This document shows, piece after piece, positions 44,604-54,126 of a DNA stretch of 64,000 nt (position 1 is the stretch's first letter; each line of letters begins with the position of its first letter). The stretch spans positions 1 to 64,000 of the forward strand of contig NZ_CANMTH010000001.1 of assembly GCF_947500765.1 (NCBI RefSeq). Reading direction: 5' to 3'. Source of the DNA: an uncultured Formosa sp. GTDB lineage: Bacteria; Bacteroidota; Bacteroidia; Flavobacteriales; Flavobacteriaceae. The translations under genes and the position numbers were made by a program. The notes below the pieces were generated by a model that was not told the origin of the DNA, ran no database searches, and worked only from the letters and a program-made list of their open reading frames with translations.

Positions 44604-45959
44604 TTAATCTTCTACTGGAGGTTTTTCCATTATGAAATCTTCCATGAATTTTGTGGTATACTTCCCAGCAACATAGTCGGGATGTTCCATTAACTGTCTA
44701 TGAAAAGGAATAGTTGTTTTAATTCCTTCTATAACAAACTCATCTAAAGCTCGTTTCATTTTACTTATAGCTTCTTCACGTGTTTGCGCCGTTGTAATTA
44801 ACTTTGCAATCATTGAATCATAGTTTGGCGGAATGCTGTAACCAGCATATACATGCGTATCTAAACGCACACCGTGACCACCAGGAGCGTGTAATGTAGT
44901 TATGCGGCCTGGAGAAGGACGAAATCCGTTATATGGATCTTCAGCATTAATACGACATTCTATAGCGTGTAAGTTTGGCGTATAATTTTTACCTGAAATC
45001 GGCTCTCCTGCAGCGACAAGAATTTGCTCACGAACTAAATCGAAGTCTATTACTTGTTCTGTAATAGGGTGCTCTACCTGAATACGTGTATTCATTTCCA
45101 TAAAGTAAAAATTACGATGTTTGTCTACCAAAAATTCAATAGTACCAACACCTTCATACTTTATAAACTCTGCTGCACGCACAGCGGATTTTCCCATTTC
45201 GTCACGTAATTTCTTCGTCATAAATGGCGAAGGCACTTCTTCTGTTAACTTTTGATGACGACGTTGAATAGAACAATCACGTTCTGATAAATGACAAGCT
45301 TTCCCTGTAGAATCACCAACAATTTGAATTTCAATATGTCTTGGTTCTTCAATAAGCTTCTCCATATACATACCATCATTTCCAAAAGCAGCTTTAGCTT
45401 CTTGACGAGCAGAATCCCACCCTTCTTTTAAGTCTTCTGCTTTCCAAATAGCACGCATACCTTTACCACCACCACCGGCAGTAGCTTTAAGCATTACAGG
45501 ATATCCAGTTTCAATAGCAAGTTTTTCACAAGTTTCAAAATCTTCTATTATACCTTCACTACCAGGCACACAAGGCACACCAGCAGCTTTCATCGTTTCC
45601 TTTGCTGTTGCTTTATCTCCCATTTTAGAAATCATATCAGCAGAAGCCCCTATGAATTTAATATCGTGTTCCTCACATATTTTAGAAAACTTAGCATTTT
45701 CTGAAAGAAACCCATATCCTGGGTGAATAGCGTCTGCATTAGTAATTTCTGCAGCAGCAATTATATTAGACATTTTTAAATAGGACTCACTACTTGGTGC
45801 AGGGCCAATACATACGGCCTCGTCTGCAAACTTTACGTGCAAACTTTCTGCATCGGCTGTAGAATACACTGCAACCGTTTTAATTCCCATTTCTTTACAG
45901 GTTCTAATAACACGCAGTGCTATTTCCCCTCTATTAGCTATTAATATTTTCTTAAACAT
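44604..45959 (-). CDS. accC: Acetyl-CoA carboxylase, biotin carboxylase subunit
   Basis: 451 residues. Begins [29 protein letters not shown]-grasp GGGGKGMR near 165, biotin/bicarbonate region [12 protein letters not shown] near 235, and [15 protein letters not shown] near 285. Carboxylates biotin on AccB using ATP and bicarbonate, the first step of fatty-acid synthesis. Last gene of the yceD-rpmF-fabH-accB-accC run; terminator follows. Confidence 0.96.
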   Translation of the reverse strand: MFKKILIANRGEIALRVIRTCKEMGIKTVAVYSTADAESLHVKFADEAVCIGPAPSSESYLKMSNIIAAAEITNADAIHPGYGFLSENAKFSKICEEHDIKFIGASADMISKMGDKATAKETMKAAGVPCVPGSEGIIEDFETCEKLAIETGYPVMLKATAGGGGKGMRAIWKAEDLKEGWDSARQEAKAAFGNDGMYMEKLIEEPRHIEIQIVGDSTGKACHLSERDCSIQRRHQKLTEEVPSPFMTKKLRDEMGKSAVRAAEFIKYEGVGTIEFLVDKHRNFYFMEMNTRIQVEHPITEQVIDFDLVREQILVAAGEPISGKNYTPNLHAIECRINAEDPYNGFRPSPGRITTLHAPGGHGVRLDTHVYAGYSIPPNYDSMIAKLITTAQTREEAISKMKRALDEFVIEGIKTTIPFHRQLMEHPDYVAGKYTTKFMEDFIMEKPPVED

Positions 45960-46032
45960 AACATATATAATTTAAAAATCTCAAATTCCAAATACCAAGT
46001 GATTGGGATTTGTTTTGGAATTTTAAAATTTG

Positions 46033-46512
46033 TTATGATGGATCTACCAAAAATAACGGTTGATCGAATTCTACCGGAGACGAATCGTCTACAAGTACTT
46101 TAACAATTTTACCAGATACTTCTGATTCAATTTCGTTAAAAAGTTTCATGGCTTCAATAATACAAAGTACATCGCCTTCGCTTATTGTTTGTCCAACTTC
46201 TACAAACAATGGTTTGTCCGGAGAAGGTTTTCTATATAAGGTTCCAATAATTGGAGACTTAATAGTAATATATTTTGAATCTTCTGCAACTGGAGCTGCT
46301 GATTCTGGAGTTGCTGCTACAGGTTGTTGTACAACTGGAGCCTGAGCTACAGGAGCACCTACAGGTATTTGTTGTACATAAGTTGTAGTTTCACCTTTAT
46401 CGTCACCACCTGTTTTGATGGTAATCTTTACATCGTCTGTTTCTAATTTAACCTCGCTTGCTCCTGATTTAGCAACAAATTTGATTAAGTTTTGAATGTC
46501 TTTTAAATCCAT
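46033..46512 (-). CDS. accB: Acetyl-CoA carboxylase, biotin carboxyl carrier protein
   Basis: 159 residues. N-terminal helical dimerisation part, a Pro/Ala-rich swinging linker (VGAPVAQAPVVQQPVAATPE, 51-70), and a biotinyl domain with K123 in IIEAMKLFNEIES. The carboxyl group carrier between AccC and the transferase. 73 bp upstream of accC, 36 bp downstream of fabH, so in the same operon. Confidence 0.96.
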   Translation of the reverse strand: MDLKDIQNLIKFVAKSGASEVKLETDDVKITIKTGGDDKGETTTYVQQIPVGAPVAQAPVVQQPVAATPESAAPVAEDSKYITIKSPIIGTLYRKPSPDKPLFVEVGQTISEGDVLCIIEAMKLFNEIESEVSGKIVKVLVDDSSPVEFDQPLFLVDPS

Positions 46513-46548
46513 AATAAATTAGATTTTAAAATAAATTATTATTAGTGA

Positions 46549-47544
46549 TTAGGAATTGTAAGCCCAAGTTAAATAAATAGATCCCCAAGTAAAACCACCT
46601 CCAAAAGCTGCAAAAACTAATTTATCGCCTTTTTTTAGTTGTTTTTCATAATCAAAAAGTAACAATGGTAATGTAGCTGAAGTCGTGTTACCATACTTTT
46701 CTATATTAATCATTACTTTTTCAGAATCTAAATTCATTCTATTTGCTGTTGCATCTATAATACGTTTGTTTGCTTGGTGGGCTACTAACCAAGAAATTTC
46801 GTCTTTAGATAAATTATTTCGTTCTAATATTTTCACAGCAACATCGGCCATATTAGACACAGCATTTTTAAATACTGTTTTTCCATCTTGAAACACAAAG
46901 TGCTTACCTTCTGCGAAAGCTTCGGGTGTAAGAGGAAAAGATGATCCGCCATAAGTAGCTTGTAGAAAATCTCTACCACTACCATCGCTTCTTAAATACT
47001 CGTCGTGTAAACCAAAACCTTCTTCATTAGGTTCAAATAACACTGCACCGGCACCATCACCAAAAATAATACAGGTTGCACGGTCTTTATAATTAATCAT
47101 TGAAGAGTTTTTATCTGCCCCAATAAGTAATATTTTTTTATAACGTCCGCTTTCAATATAGCTAGACGCAGTAGACATACCAAATAAGAAGCTTGAACAT
47201 GCTGCTTCTAAATCGTAAGAAAACGCATTTACAGCTCCAATTGCAGTTGCTGTAAACGCAGCCGTAGCTGCTGCTTTCATGTCTGGTGTAGCGGTTGCTA
47301 CAATAACTAAATCTATTTCTTTAGGATCTACTCCAGATTTATTAATAAGATCTTGAGCTGCCTTTATAGCAAGATAGGAAGTTCCTTTACCATCGCCTTT
47401 TAAAATACGACGTTCTTTTATCCCTGTTCTTGAAACAATCCATTCATCATTAGTTTCAACCATAGACTCTAACATCTTGTTTGTTAAAACATCCTCCGGC
47501 ACATATCCTCCTACAGCTGTTATAGCCGCTGTTATTTTACCCAT
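46549..47544 (-). CDS. fabH: 3-oxoacyl-ACP synthase III
   Basis: 331 residues, thiolase fold. Catalytic triad C116 (DLEAACSSFLFG), histidine in LVAHQANKRI (near 255) and asparagine in KYGNTTSATLPL (near 286). Condenses acetyl-CoA (or branched acyl-CoA) with malonyl-ACP to start fatty-acid synthesis; substrate preference is not readable. Separated from rpmF by a terminator-like hairpin, so rpmF reading into fabH may be attenuated. Confidence 0.95.
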   Translation of the reverse strand: MGKITAAITAVGGYVPEDVLTNKMLESMVETNDEWIVSRTGIKERRILKGDGKGTSYLAIKAAQDLINKSGVDPKEIDLVIVATATPDMKAAATAAFTATAIGAVNAFSYDLEAACSSFLFGMSTASSYIESGRYKKILLIGADKNSSMINYKDRATCIIFGDGAGAVLFEPNEEGFGLHDEYLRSDGSGRDFLQATYGGSSFPLTPEAFAEGKHFVFQDGKTVFKNAVSNMADVAVKILERNNLSKDEISWLVAHQANKRIIDATANRMNLDSEKVMINIEKYGNTTSATLPLLLFDYEKQLKKGDKLVFAAFGGGFTWGSIYLTWAYNS

Positions 47545-47675
47545 AAAATATAAATTATTGAACCAAAGCTTAAATAAATTAGACCTAAAACATAAATTTT
47601 ACGGCCAAATTACTTAATTTTTTAGTTTAATTAGATGCAAATTAAGTTGTTTTTGACTTATAGAAAACTATATGA

Positions 47676-47707
47676 CAAAAAAAACGCTCACAAGGAGCGT
47701 TTTTTTA
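47676..47707 (-). terminator. Terminator or attenuator between rpmF and fabH
   Basis: AAAACGCTCC/GGAGCGTTTT with TTGT loop and T runs on both sides. Confidence 0.85.
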
Positions 47708-47723
47708 TATGCGTGCATAATAA

Positions 47724-47927
47724 TTATGCTAGATTCTCTTCTACTTCCGAGTTGTCAATTAATACTTGACCTCTGTAGTATAATTTACCTTCGTGCCAGT
47801 GTGCTCTGTGATACAAGTGAGCTTCTCCTGTTGTTGGACACGTAGCAATTTGTGGCGCAGTTGCTTTATAATGTGTTCTTCTTTTATCTCTTCTTGTTTT
47901 CGAGATTTTTCTTTTAGGATGTGCCAT
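47724..47927 (-). CDS. rpmF: 50S ribosomal protein L32
   Basis: 67 residues. [25 protein letters not shown] is the standard L32 N terminus. The zinc cysteines of some L32 proteins are reduced to a single one ([10 protein letters not shown]). Structural component of the large subunit. Lies 7 bp after the yceD stop, the conserved pairing. Confidence 0.96.
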   Translation of the reverse strand: MAHPKRKISKTRRDKRRTHYKATAPQIATCPTTGEAHLYHRAHWHEGKLYYRGQVLIDNSEVEENLA

Positions 47928-47934
47928 TTTTTAT

Positions 47935-48483
47935 TTATTTATTATCCGTTAATAGTTTCTTTAATGTATTCCAACGAGGGTCTGATTCCTCTTGGTCTTT
48001 TTTTTCTTCCTTAATCTTAGGACTCAATTCTTCTAGTTTATCAAGTATTTCTGACTCTAACGTTCCATCTTCAACTCCTGGATGAACGTGTTTTGATGGT
48101 ACTGCCAATACCGTTAATTCGTAAATATACTGTTGTATATTTAATTCGTACTCCCCATGAGGAATAATTAACATATCAATTTCATCATCATTATACTCAT
48201 CTCCAAAATTCACTACCAAATCAAATTCATTTTGAATAGGTTGATCGTAAGGCTCATTTGTAACATCACAATAAACGTTTACAGTACCCGAGATTTCAAA
48301 ATGTAACTCCAATAAAGTGGTCTTTTTTTCTAAAAGAACATTTACATGTACATTAGCATCATTAAAATCTTCATACCCAAAATGTGTAAAGAACTCTTGT
48401 CCAATTTGATATTCGAATTGATGTTTTCCTAATTTTAATCCAATAAATTGAATTGTAAATTCTTTCAACAGCTTCATTTTCAT
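47935..48483 (-). CDS. YceD/DUF177 family protein
   Basis: 182 residues, soluble. KEFTIQFIGLKLGKHQFEYQIG at the start and ISGTVNVYCDVTNEPYDQPI (usually with CxRC-type cysteines; here one cysteine) are DUF177 features. In other bacteria YceD affects 23S rRNA metabolism, and its gene precedes rpmF, as here. A second in-frame ATG lies two codons later; either start is possible. Promoter box TATATTTG lies 17 bp upstream. Confidence 0.88.
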   Translation of the reverse strand: MKMKLLKEFTIQFIGLKLGKHQFEYQIGQEFFTHFGYEDFNDANVHVNVLLEKKTTLLELHFEISGTVNVYCDVTNEPYDQPIQNEFDLVVNFGDEYNDDEIDMLIIPHGEYELNIQQYIYELTVLAVPSKHVHPGVEDGTLESEILDKLEELSPKIKEEKKDQEESDPRWNTLKKLLTDNK

Positions 48484-48499
48484 ATCTAATTTGAGCCTG

Positions 48500-48507
48500 C
48501 AAATATA
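48500..48507 (-). promoter_or_regulatory. Promoter -7 box TATATTTG for yceD-rpmF and downstream genes
   Basis: TAnnTTTG on the minus strand, 17 bp upstream of the yceD ATG at 48483. Confidence 0.65.
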
Positions 48508-48574
48508 TGAATTATTATTTTACACAAGCCTACTTATAAACATTTTTTTGTTTATATCTTTTTTATTCGCTATT

Positions 48575-49597
48575 TTATACTCGCTTTACAAGCTCTTCGT
48601 ACTCTAAACGATGCTTAAAAATCTGTATTCCTGCAAACAAAGCCTCTTTAAAAGAAGCCTCGTTAGCAATACCTTTTCCTGCAATCTCGAATGCTGTACC
48701 ATGATCTGGAGAGGTTCTTACTTTATTTAACCCTGCTGTATAGTTTACACCTTCTCCAAAAGACAGTGTTTTAAAGGGAATTAATCCTTGATCGTGATAC
48801 GATGCAATAATAGCATCAAAATTCTTATAATTATTAGATCCAAAAAAACTATCGGCAGCATATGGACCAAAAACTAATTTACCACTCTCCTTAATTTTAG
48901 TTAACGTAGGACGTAAAACAGTATCGTCTTCAGTACCTATAACACCATTATCTCCTGTGTGTGGGTTTATGCCTAACACTGCAATTTTTGGTTTAGAAAT
49001 CTGAAAATCTTGTTGAAGTGACTTATAGACGGTGTTAATCTTCTTTTCTATTAACTCTGGAGTAATATGATTTGCTATCTCACTTATAGGGACATGATCT
49101 GTTAATAAACCAACTTTTAAGAAATCGGTTATCATAAACATTAAACTATCTCCCTCTAACTGTTCTGCTAGGTAGTCTGTATGTCCCGGAAATTTAAATT
49201 TTTCTGATTGAATGTTATGTTTATTAATAGGTGCAGTAACTAATACATCTATAGTTCCTGCCTTTAATGCAGAAGTTGCTGCTTCAAGCGATCTAATAGC
49301 ATACTCCCCTATTTTTAAATCTTCTTTTCCAAAATTAATGGATACATTCTCTTTCCAAACATTAATCACATTAACCTTACCTATAACAATTTGATTGATA
49401 TGATTAATACCGTTAAAATTAATATCCATATTAAAATGATTCTTAAAAAAAGACATCACCTTAACTGAAGCAAAAATCACTGGAGTACAAAATTCTAGAA
49501 TTCGAGGATCTTCAAAAGTTTTTAATACAATTTCCCCTCCAATACCATTCAAGTCTCCAATTGAAATTCCAACTATTATATTTTCTTCTTTCTTCAT
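48575..49597 (-). CDS. pdxA: 4-hydroxythreonine-4-phosphate dehydrogenase
   Basis: 340 residues. IVGISIGDLNGIGGEIVLKTF at the start, APINKHNIQSEKFKFPGHTDYLAE in the middle with zinc-binding histidine, and ASYHDQGLIPFKTLSF plus TSPDHGTAFEIAGK near the end are PdxA signatures. Catalyses NAD-dependent oxidation in pyridoxal phosphate synthesis. Divergent from ribE, 65 bp apart. Confidence 0.95.
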   Translation of the reverse strand: MKKEENIIVGISIGDLNGIGGEIVLKTFEDPRILEFCTPVIFASVKVMSFFKNHFNMDINFNGINHINQIVIGKVNVINVWKENVSINFGKEDLKIGEYAIRSLEAATSALKAGTIDVLVTAPINKHNIQSEKFKFPGHTDYLAEQLEGDSLMFMITDFLKVGLLTDHVPISEIANHITPELIEKKINTVYKSLQQDFQISKPKIAVLGINPHTGDNGVIGTEDDTVLRPTLTKIKESGKLVFGPYAADSFFGSNNYKNFDAIIASYHDQGLIPFKTLSFGEGVNYTAGLNKVRTSPDHGTAFEIAGKGIANEASFKEALFAGIQIFKHRLEYEELVKRV

Positions 49598-49662
49598 TAA
49601 ACTAGATAACTATTTTGTTCGTAATTTTACCTTTACAAATTTAACCAAATAAATGAATTAAT

Positions 49663-50256
49663 ATGTTTACAGGAATAATAGAAAATTTAGGCCGTGTTAT
49701 AAATCTTAAATCAGATCAAAACAACCTACATGTAACCATAGAAAGTAGCTTGGCTTCAGAACTTAAAATAGACCAAAGTGTAGCTCATAATGGAGTATGT
49801 TTAACTGTTGTACATATTAAAGACAACAACTATACAGTCACGGCAATACAAGAAACCTTAAATAAAACAAATATAGGATCGCTAAAAGTTAATGATCTAG
49901 TAAATTTAGAACGCGCCATGCTACTTGGAGACAGACTAGACGGACATATTGTTCAAGGACACGTAGACCAAACAGCTAAATGTATAGATATAAAAGAGAC
50001 ATCGGGAAGTTGGTTATTCACTTTTGAATACAATAAAGACCTTAATAATATTACTATTGAAAAAGGATCGATAACAGTAAACGGGACTAGTTTAACGGTA
50101 GTAGACTCTAAACGAAATCAATTTAGCGTAGCTATTATACCTTACACCTTTGAACACACTAACTTTAAATATTTTAAAATAGGAGATTCTGTGAATTTAG
50201 AATTTGATGTTTTAGGTAAATACGTAAAACGCTTATTAGAATTTGATATTAAGTAA
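49663..50256 (+). CDS. ribE: Riboflavin synthase, alpha subunit
   Basis: 197 residues, two lumazine-binding repeats: MFTGIIENLGRVIN...HNGVCLTVV and GHIVQGHVDQTAKC...NGTSLTVVDS. Dismutates two 6,7-dimethyl-8-ribityllumazine molecules to riboflavin. A TACCTTTA box lies upstream at 49628. Converges with the PID-CTERM gene, stop codons only 2 bp apart. Confidence 0.95.
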   Translation: MFTGIIENLGRVINLKSDQNNLHVTIESSLASELKIDQSVAHNGVCLTVVHIKDNNYTVTAIQETLNKTNIGSLKVNDLVNLERAMLLGDRLDGHIVQGHVDQTAKCIDIKETSGSWLFTFEYNKDLNNITIEKGSITVNGTSLTVVDSKRNQFSVAIIPYTFEHTNFKYFKIGDSVNLEFDVLGKYVKRLLEFDIK

Positions 50257-50258
50257 TC

Positions 50259-50459
50259 TTATCTCTTTAAAGATTTTTTTATACCATAAAAAGCACCTGC
50301 CGCTATAAGTATAGAAAGTCCGCCGTCGATAGGAGTTCCTGGAGGTGTAACTCCTTTTGTAGATGGTGTAGGAGGAATATTACTTCCAGATTGTGCAAAA
50401 CACGTAGTCCCTGCAAGTAAAAAAACTAGTAAAATGAGTTTGTATTTATTCTGCATCAC
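50259..50459 (-). CDS. Small PID-CTERM sorting-signal protein
   Basis: 66 residues: signal peptide 1-22 (ending TTCFAQ), a short Pro/Ser/Thr-rich mature part, then PPGTPIDGGLSILIAAGAFYGIKK, a PID motif, transmembrane helix and basic tail. This is the PID-CTERM layout, a presumed exosortase/sorting substrate of Flavobacteriia. Almost the whole protein is signal, with only about 15 mature residues, so its role may be a peptide or membrane scaffold. A partner sorting enzyme is not in this window. Confidence 0.75.
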   Translation of the reverse strand: MMQNKYKLILLVFLLAGTTCFAQSGSNIPPTPSTKGVTPPGTPIDGGLSILIAAGAFYGIKKSLKR

Positions 50460-50784
50460 ATTAATTGTAGGCTAATTAATTTAACCTTATAGGTTATATA
50501 AAAATTTAAATCGATACTCTGTTATTAATCTAATCCTTATAATCTCGGCAAATTTAACACAAAAGCATCCACTTAAACAAGTATTTCCTATGCTATTTAC
50601 GAGGTTTTACTGTTTTTTTGCTTTCGAGTATTTAATTCCTTAGTTATTTTATTTAAATCTTAAAATTTAGATTGATTAACAATCACTAAATTAAAAAATT
50701 GAATATATAACGAAAAACACTTTTATTAAACTGAAACAAAACAAACCAGCTTAACTAAATAAAAAGATATTTTTCTGAAAAATC
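50460..50784. other. 325-bp AT-rich gap
   Basis: I see no gene or clear structure; it presumably includes the promoter of the PID-CTERM gene. Confidence 0.5.
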
Positions 50785-50833
50785 AGCAAAAAAAATCAGC
50801 ATATGTTTTTTAAATGATTATCAAAAACATATG
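50785..50833 (-). terminator. Terminator of the VOC-family gene
   Basis: CATATGTTTTT/AAAAACATATG stem with about 11-nt loop; eight T follow on the minus strand. Confidence 0.85.
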
Positions 50834-50850
50834 ATGATTTTATACTTAAA

Positions 50851-51237
50851 TTAAACCAAAGGTGTTGTACGCTGACACAACTGAAGCGGCAACCCCCACG
50901 GATCTCTTAACATAACTAAATGCGAACCGTTTTCTAATCTCGCATCATCTACAAGCGTCGCTCCTTCTTCTATTAACTTATTCTTTAAAGTTTCTGCGTC
51001 ATCAGTTTTAAAAGCAAAATGAAAAGTTAAGTGATGTTCTTTTTCAAAATTTGTTATTGGGTAATCAGGCTGATAATACAGCTCACAAACCACACGATTT
51101 TCTGAATCTGCTAAGAAAGTAACAAAAGGAGCCTCTTCCATATCGACTACTTTTTTCATTTGTAAATGGGTGCAATACCAATTACTTACTTCTTTGGGAT
51201 TTTCTAAATTTAGGGCAAAATGTTCGAATGCTAACAT
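50851..51237 (-). CDS. VOC-superfamily (glyoxalase/dioxygenase-like) protein
   Basis: 128 residues with two beta-alpha-beta-beta-beta halves. FEHFALNLENPKEVSNWYCTHL at the start and VMLRDPWGLPLQLCQRT at the end. Possible metal ligands H7 and E near the C-terminal half are partly retained (VCELYYQPDY). Too small and generic for a substrate call. Stands alone on the minus strand, convergent with nothing; LacI-type gene diverges to the right. Confidence 0.8.
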   Translation of the reverse strand: MLAFEHFALNLENPKEVSNWYCTHLQMKKVVDMEEAPFVTFLADSENRVVCELYYQPDYPITNFEKEHHLTFHFAFKTDDAETLKNKLIEEGATLVDDARLENGSHLVMLRDPWGLPLQLCQRTTPLV

Positions 51238-51452
51238 AGTATTTTTTTAAGATTTAAAAATACGAATTATACATCTTTACATCATTCAAAACAAAGAATA
51301 ATTACTAAAAAAACATGGAATAAATGATTTGAAACATTTAAACCTGACCTTGTCTTAAATTAAAAATATCTTAGATAAACAGCCCGTTAATTCTTCACAA
51401 ATTAATTTGATATTTTTAATGATTAAGATGCAGGCTATTTTCATACTTTTAT

Positions 51453-51467
51453 ACTGATTAAATCAGT
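51453..51467 (+). promoter_or_regulatory. Perfect 15-bp palindrome ACTGATT-a-AATCAGT upstream of LacI gene
   Basis: Located 33-47 bp upstream of the LacI-family ATG, next to a TACTTTTA promoter-like box. Probable autoregulatory operator. Confidence 0.5.
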
Positions 51468-51499
51468 TATCACTTAGTAAGTATTAATTTTTATTTTTT

Positions 51500-52537
51500 A
51501 TGAAACAACGTACCACATTAAAACAAATTGCAAAAATATTTAATGTGTCTATAGCAACCGTTTCTAAGGCCTTAAAAGACAGTCATGAAATTAGTATTGC
51601 CACAAAACTAAAAATACAAGAATATGCTAAACAGCAAAACTACAGACCTAACAGTATTGCGCTAAGTTTATTAAATAAAAAAACCAAAACCATAGGCGTT
51701 ATTATGCCTTCTATTTTGAATCCGTTTTTTGTAAAAACGTTTAGCGGCATTGAACATGTTGCTAACGACAAAGGTTATAACGTTATTGCAATTGTATCGC
51801 ATGGTAAATTAGAAAAGGAAATTGCCTCTATAAACATGCTAGAAAATGGCTTAATAGATGGTTTACTAATTTCGTTAAGCGAAGAAACAGAAGCCAAACA
51901 ACACTTTAAACATCTTGAAGAATTTATAGATAACGCAGGACCTATAGTCATGTTCGATCGTATTTCAGACTCCGTGAATACAGATAAAGTTATTGTAGAC
52001 GACTTTAATTGCGCCTATAAAGCCACAGAACACTTAATAAAAACAGGTTGTAAACACATTGCCGTAGTATCGACTTTAGATAATGTTGGGATTATTAAAC
52101 TTAGAATTGATGGCTATCTAAAAGCTTTAGAAGATTATAACATTCCAATAAACAAAAAAACAATAAATGTAATAAAACCTGGATACGATTTTGAAACAGA
52201 AATAAAGACTATGTTAGACTATCAAAAAGTTGATGCAATTATTGGCCTTGAAGAATTTTCGGCAGTAGAATCTATGGTAATTGCACAAGATCGCGGTTAC
52301 ACCATTCCAAACGACATTTCTATAATTAGTTTTACAAATAGCGATTTTTTTAAATACACAAAACCAGCAATAACTTGTATAAATCAGCATAGTGTTTTTA
52401 TGGGAAAAACAGCTGCAGAAATATTAATTTCGAAAATAGAACAACCTTCAGGCACTACAGATATTTTTGAAACCAAAACAATAAAAACTACACTTGTAGA
52501 AAGAAACAGCACAAAACCAATAGCTAATAACTATTAA
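51500..52537 (+). CDS. LacI-family transcriptional regulator of the xylose genes (probable)
   Basis: 345 residues. N-terminal HTH LKQIAKIFNVSIATVSKALKDSHEIS (8-33) with hinge helix RPNSIALSLLNKK, then a periplasmic-binding-protein-like effector domain (IGVIMPSILNPFFVKTFSGIE...VDAIIGLEEFSAVESM). The adjacent convergent xylE-xylA-xylB operon suggests it represses xylose catabolism, as XylR does in Bacteroidota, but no ligand is shown. A palindrome lies just upstream. A hairpin terminator overlaps its last codons. Confidence 0.88.
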   Translation: MKQRTTLKQIAKIFNVSIATVSKALKDSHEISIATKLKIQEYAKQQNYRPNSIALSLLNKKTKTIGVIMPSILNPFFVKTFSGIEHVANDKGYNVIAIVSHGKLEKEIASINMLENGLIDGLLISLSEETEAKQHFKHLEEFIDNAGPIVMFDRISDSVNTDKVIVDDFNCAYKATEHLIKTGCKHIAVVSTLDNVGIIKLRIDGYLKALEDYNIPINKKTINVIKPGYDFETEIKTMLDYQKVDAIIGLEEFSAVESMVIAQDRGYTIPNDISIISFTNSDFFKYTKPAITCINQHSVFMGKTAAEILISKIEQPSGTTDIFETKTIKTTLVERNSTKPIANNY

Positions 52538-52549
52538 TTTTGTGCTGTT
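52505..52549 (+). terminator. Hairpin terminator at the end of the LacI-family gene
   Basis: AACAGCACAAAA/TTTTGTGCTGTT, a 12-bp perfect stem with 21-nt loop that spans the stop codon at 52535. Could serve both converging genes. Confidence 0.6.
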
Positions 52550-52582
52550 GTATTTTAATATTCAGAAAGAATTATTTTAAAT

Positions 52583-54001
52583 CTACTTTTTAGTCCATAA
52601 ATCGTTCATTTCTTCTAAAGTTTTCCCTTTAGTTTCTGGTATAAATTTCCAAACAAAGAAAGCTGCTAAAACGCCCATTAATCCATATATCCAATAAGCG
52701 AATCCATGATTAAATTGTTCAATTAAATAACTATTTTTATCCATCATAGGAAACGTCCAAGATACTAAATAATTAGCAACCCATTGGCAAGCTACTGCTA
52801 TAGCCAATGCTTTTCCTCGAATATTGTTTGGAAAAATCTCAGACAAAAGCACCCAAGTAACAGGCCCCCAACTCATGGCAAATCCTGCAACATATACCAA
52901 CATACACACTAACGAAAATATACCTAAAGAATGACTAAAAAACGAAGTTCCTAAAGCAAACATAGCGACTGCCATGGCTAGTGCTCCAACAATCATTAAT
53001 GGTTTTCTTCCAAATTTATCAACCGTTTGCATCGCTAGTACTGTAAATATTAAATTTATGGCTCCAACAATAATAGTTTGCATTAAAGCGGTATCTGTAC
53101 CAGACCCCATACTTTTAAAGATTTCAGGCGCATAATACAACACAACATTTATCCCTACGAATTGCTGAAAAACAGACAATAAAATTCCAAAAACAATCAC
53201 AGGAATACCATAAGAAAACAACTTACCCGCATGTCCTGTTATCGTTTCTTTAATATCATTAAGAATAACTTTGGCTTCAGAATCGCCGTTCACCCTAATT
53301 AATACCTCTAGAGCTTTTTCTGGTTTAGATTGTAACACCAAAGATCGAGGCGTATCCGGAACAAACATTAAGAAAAATAGAAACAAACTCGCTGGAATAA
53401 TTTCTGAAGCAAACATCCAACGCCATCCTATTGTATTTAGCCAAGTATCATCGCCTTGGCTAGAAATATAATAATTCACAAAATACACGATTAGCATACC
53501 AAAAACGATTGCAAATTGGTTCATAGAAACCAAACGCCCTCTACTTTTAGCAGGAGCTATTTCGGCAATATAAAGCGGAGATAACATAGATGCTAATCCT
53601 ACTCCAATTCCTCCAATGATACGATATACAATAAAAAAGTACATGAAAGTATGATCTCCTTCCCCTATAGGTTTCATAAATAACTCTGGAGCAGAAGACC
53701 CAATAGCAGACACTAAGAATAAAATAGCAGATAAAATTAATCCATTTTTTCTTCCTAATTTTCTACTAATAACACCTCCAGAAATACCTCCGATAATGCA
53801 ACCAATTAGCGCACTCGAGACCAGAAAGCCTAAACGCGCATTAGAAGCCATTTCCGGCAAGCCAAATGGCAAAACAAAAAAAGCATCTAAAGAGCTTACT
53901 GTTCCTGATATTACTGCTGTATCGTAACCAAAAAGTAATCCTCCTAAAGTGGCGACTAGAGTTAAACGCCATAGAAAGGCGGAATTATGTGAAGTTGACA
54001 T
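52583..54001 (-). CDS. xylE: D-xylose / sugar-proton symporter (MFS sugar porter)
   Basis: 472 residues, 12 transmembrane helices. Sugar-porter signatures: GGLLFGYDTAVISGT, GGISGGVISRKLGRKN, RIIGGIGVGLASMLSPLYIAEIAPAKSRGRLVSMNQ, FIPETKGKTLEEM. The PESPR-type motif reads PDTPRSL. Imports xylose with protons; specificity is supported by location beside xylA and xylB. 125 bp separate it from xylA, with a 12-bp inverted repeat between. Confidence 0.85.
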   Translation of the reverse strand: MSTSHNSAFLWRLTLVATLGGLLFGYDTAVISGTVSSLDAFFVLPFGLPEMASNARLGFLVSSALIGCIIGGISGGVISRKLGRKNGLILSAILFLVSAIGSSAPELFMKPIGEGDHTFMYFFIVYRIIGGIGVGLASMLSPLYIAEIAPAKSRGRLVSMNQFAIVFGMLIVYFVNYYISSQGDDTWLNTIGWRWMFASEIIPASLFLFFLMFVPDTPRSLVLQSKPEKALEVLIRVNGDSEAKVILNDIKETITGHAGKLFSYGIPVIVFGILLSVFQQFVGINVVLYYAPEIFKSMGSGTDTALMQTIIVGAINLIFTVLAMQTVDKFGRKPLMIVGALAMAVAMFALGTSFFSHSLGIFSLVCMLVYVAGFAMSWGPVTWVLLSEIFPNNIRGKALAIAVACQWVANYLVSWTFPMMDKNSYLIEQFNHGFAYWIYGLMGVLAAFFVWKFIPETKGKTLEEMNDLWTKK

Positions 54002-54056
54002 GATATATAGTTTGTTTGTTAATTACAATTTGAAAACACAAGATTAGAAGTAGCAA

Positions 54057-54097
54057 AAACTGTATCGTAATTTCGGTTAAAACTCACGATACAGTTT
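54057..54097 (-). terminator. Intercistronic hairpin between xylA and xylE
   Basis: AAACTGTATCGT/ACGATACAGTTT, perfect 12-bp arms with about 17-nt loop and five T after it on the minus strand. Could attenuate transcription into xylE or protect the xylA 3' end. Confidence 0.65.
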
Positions 54098-54126
54098 ATA
54101 TTAGTTTGAAACTCTAATGTAATATA

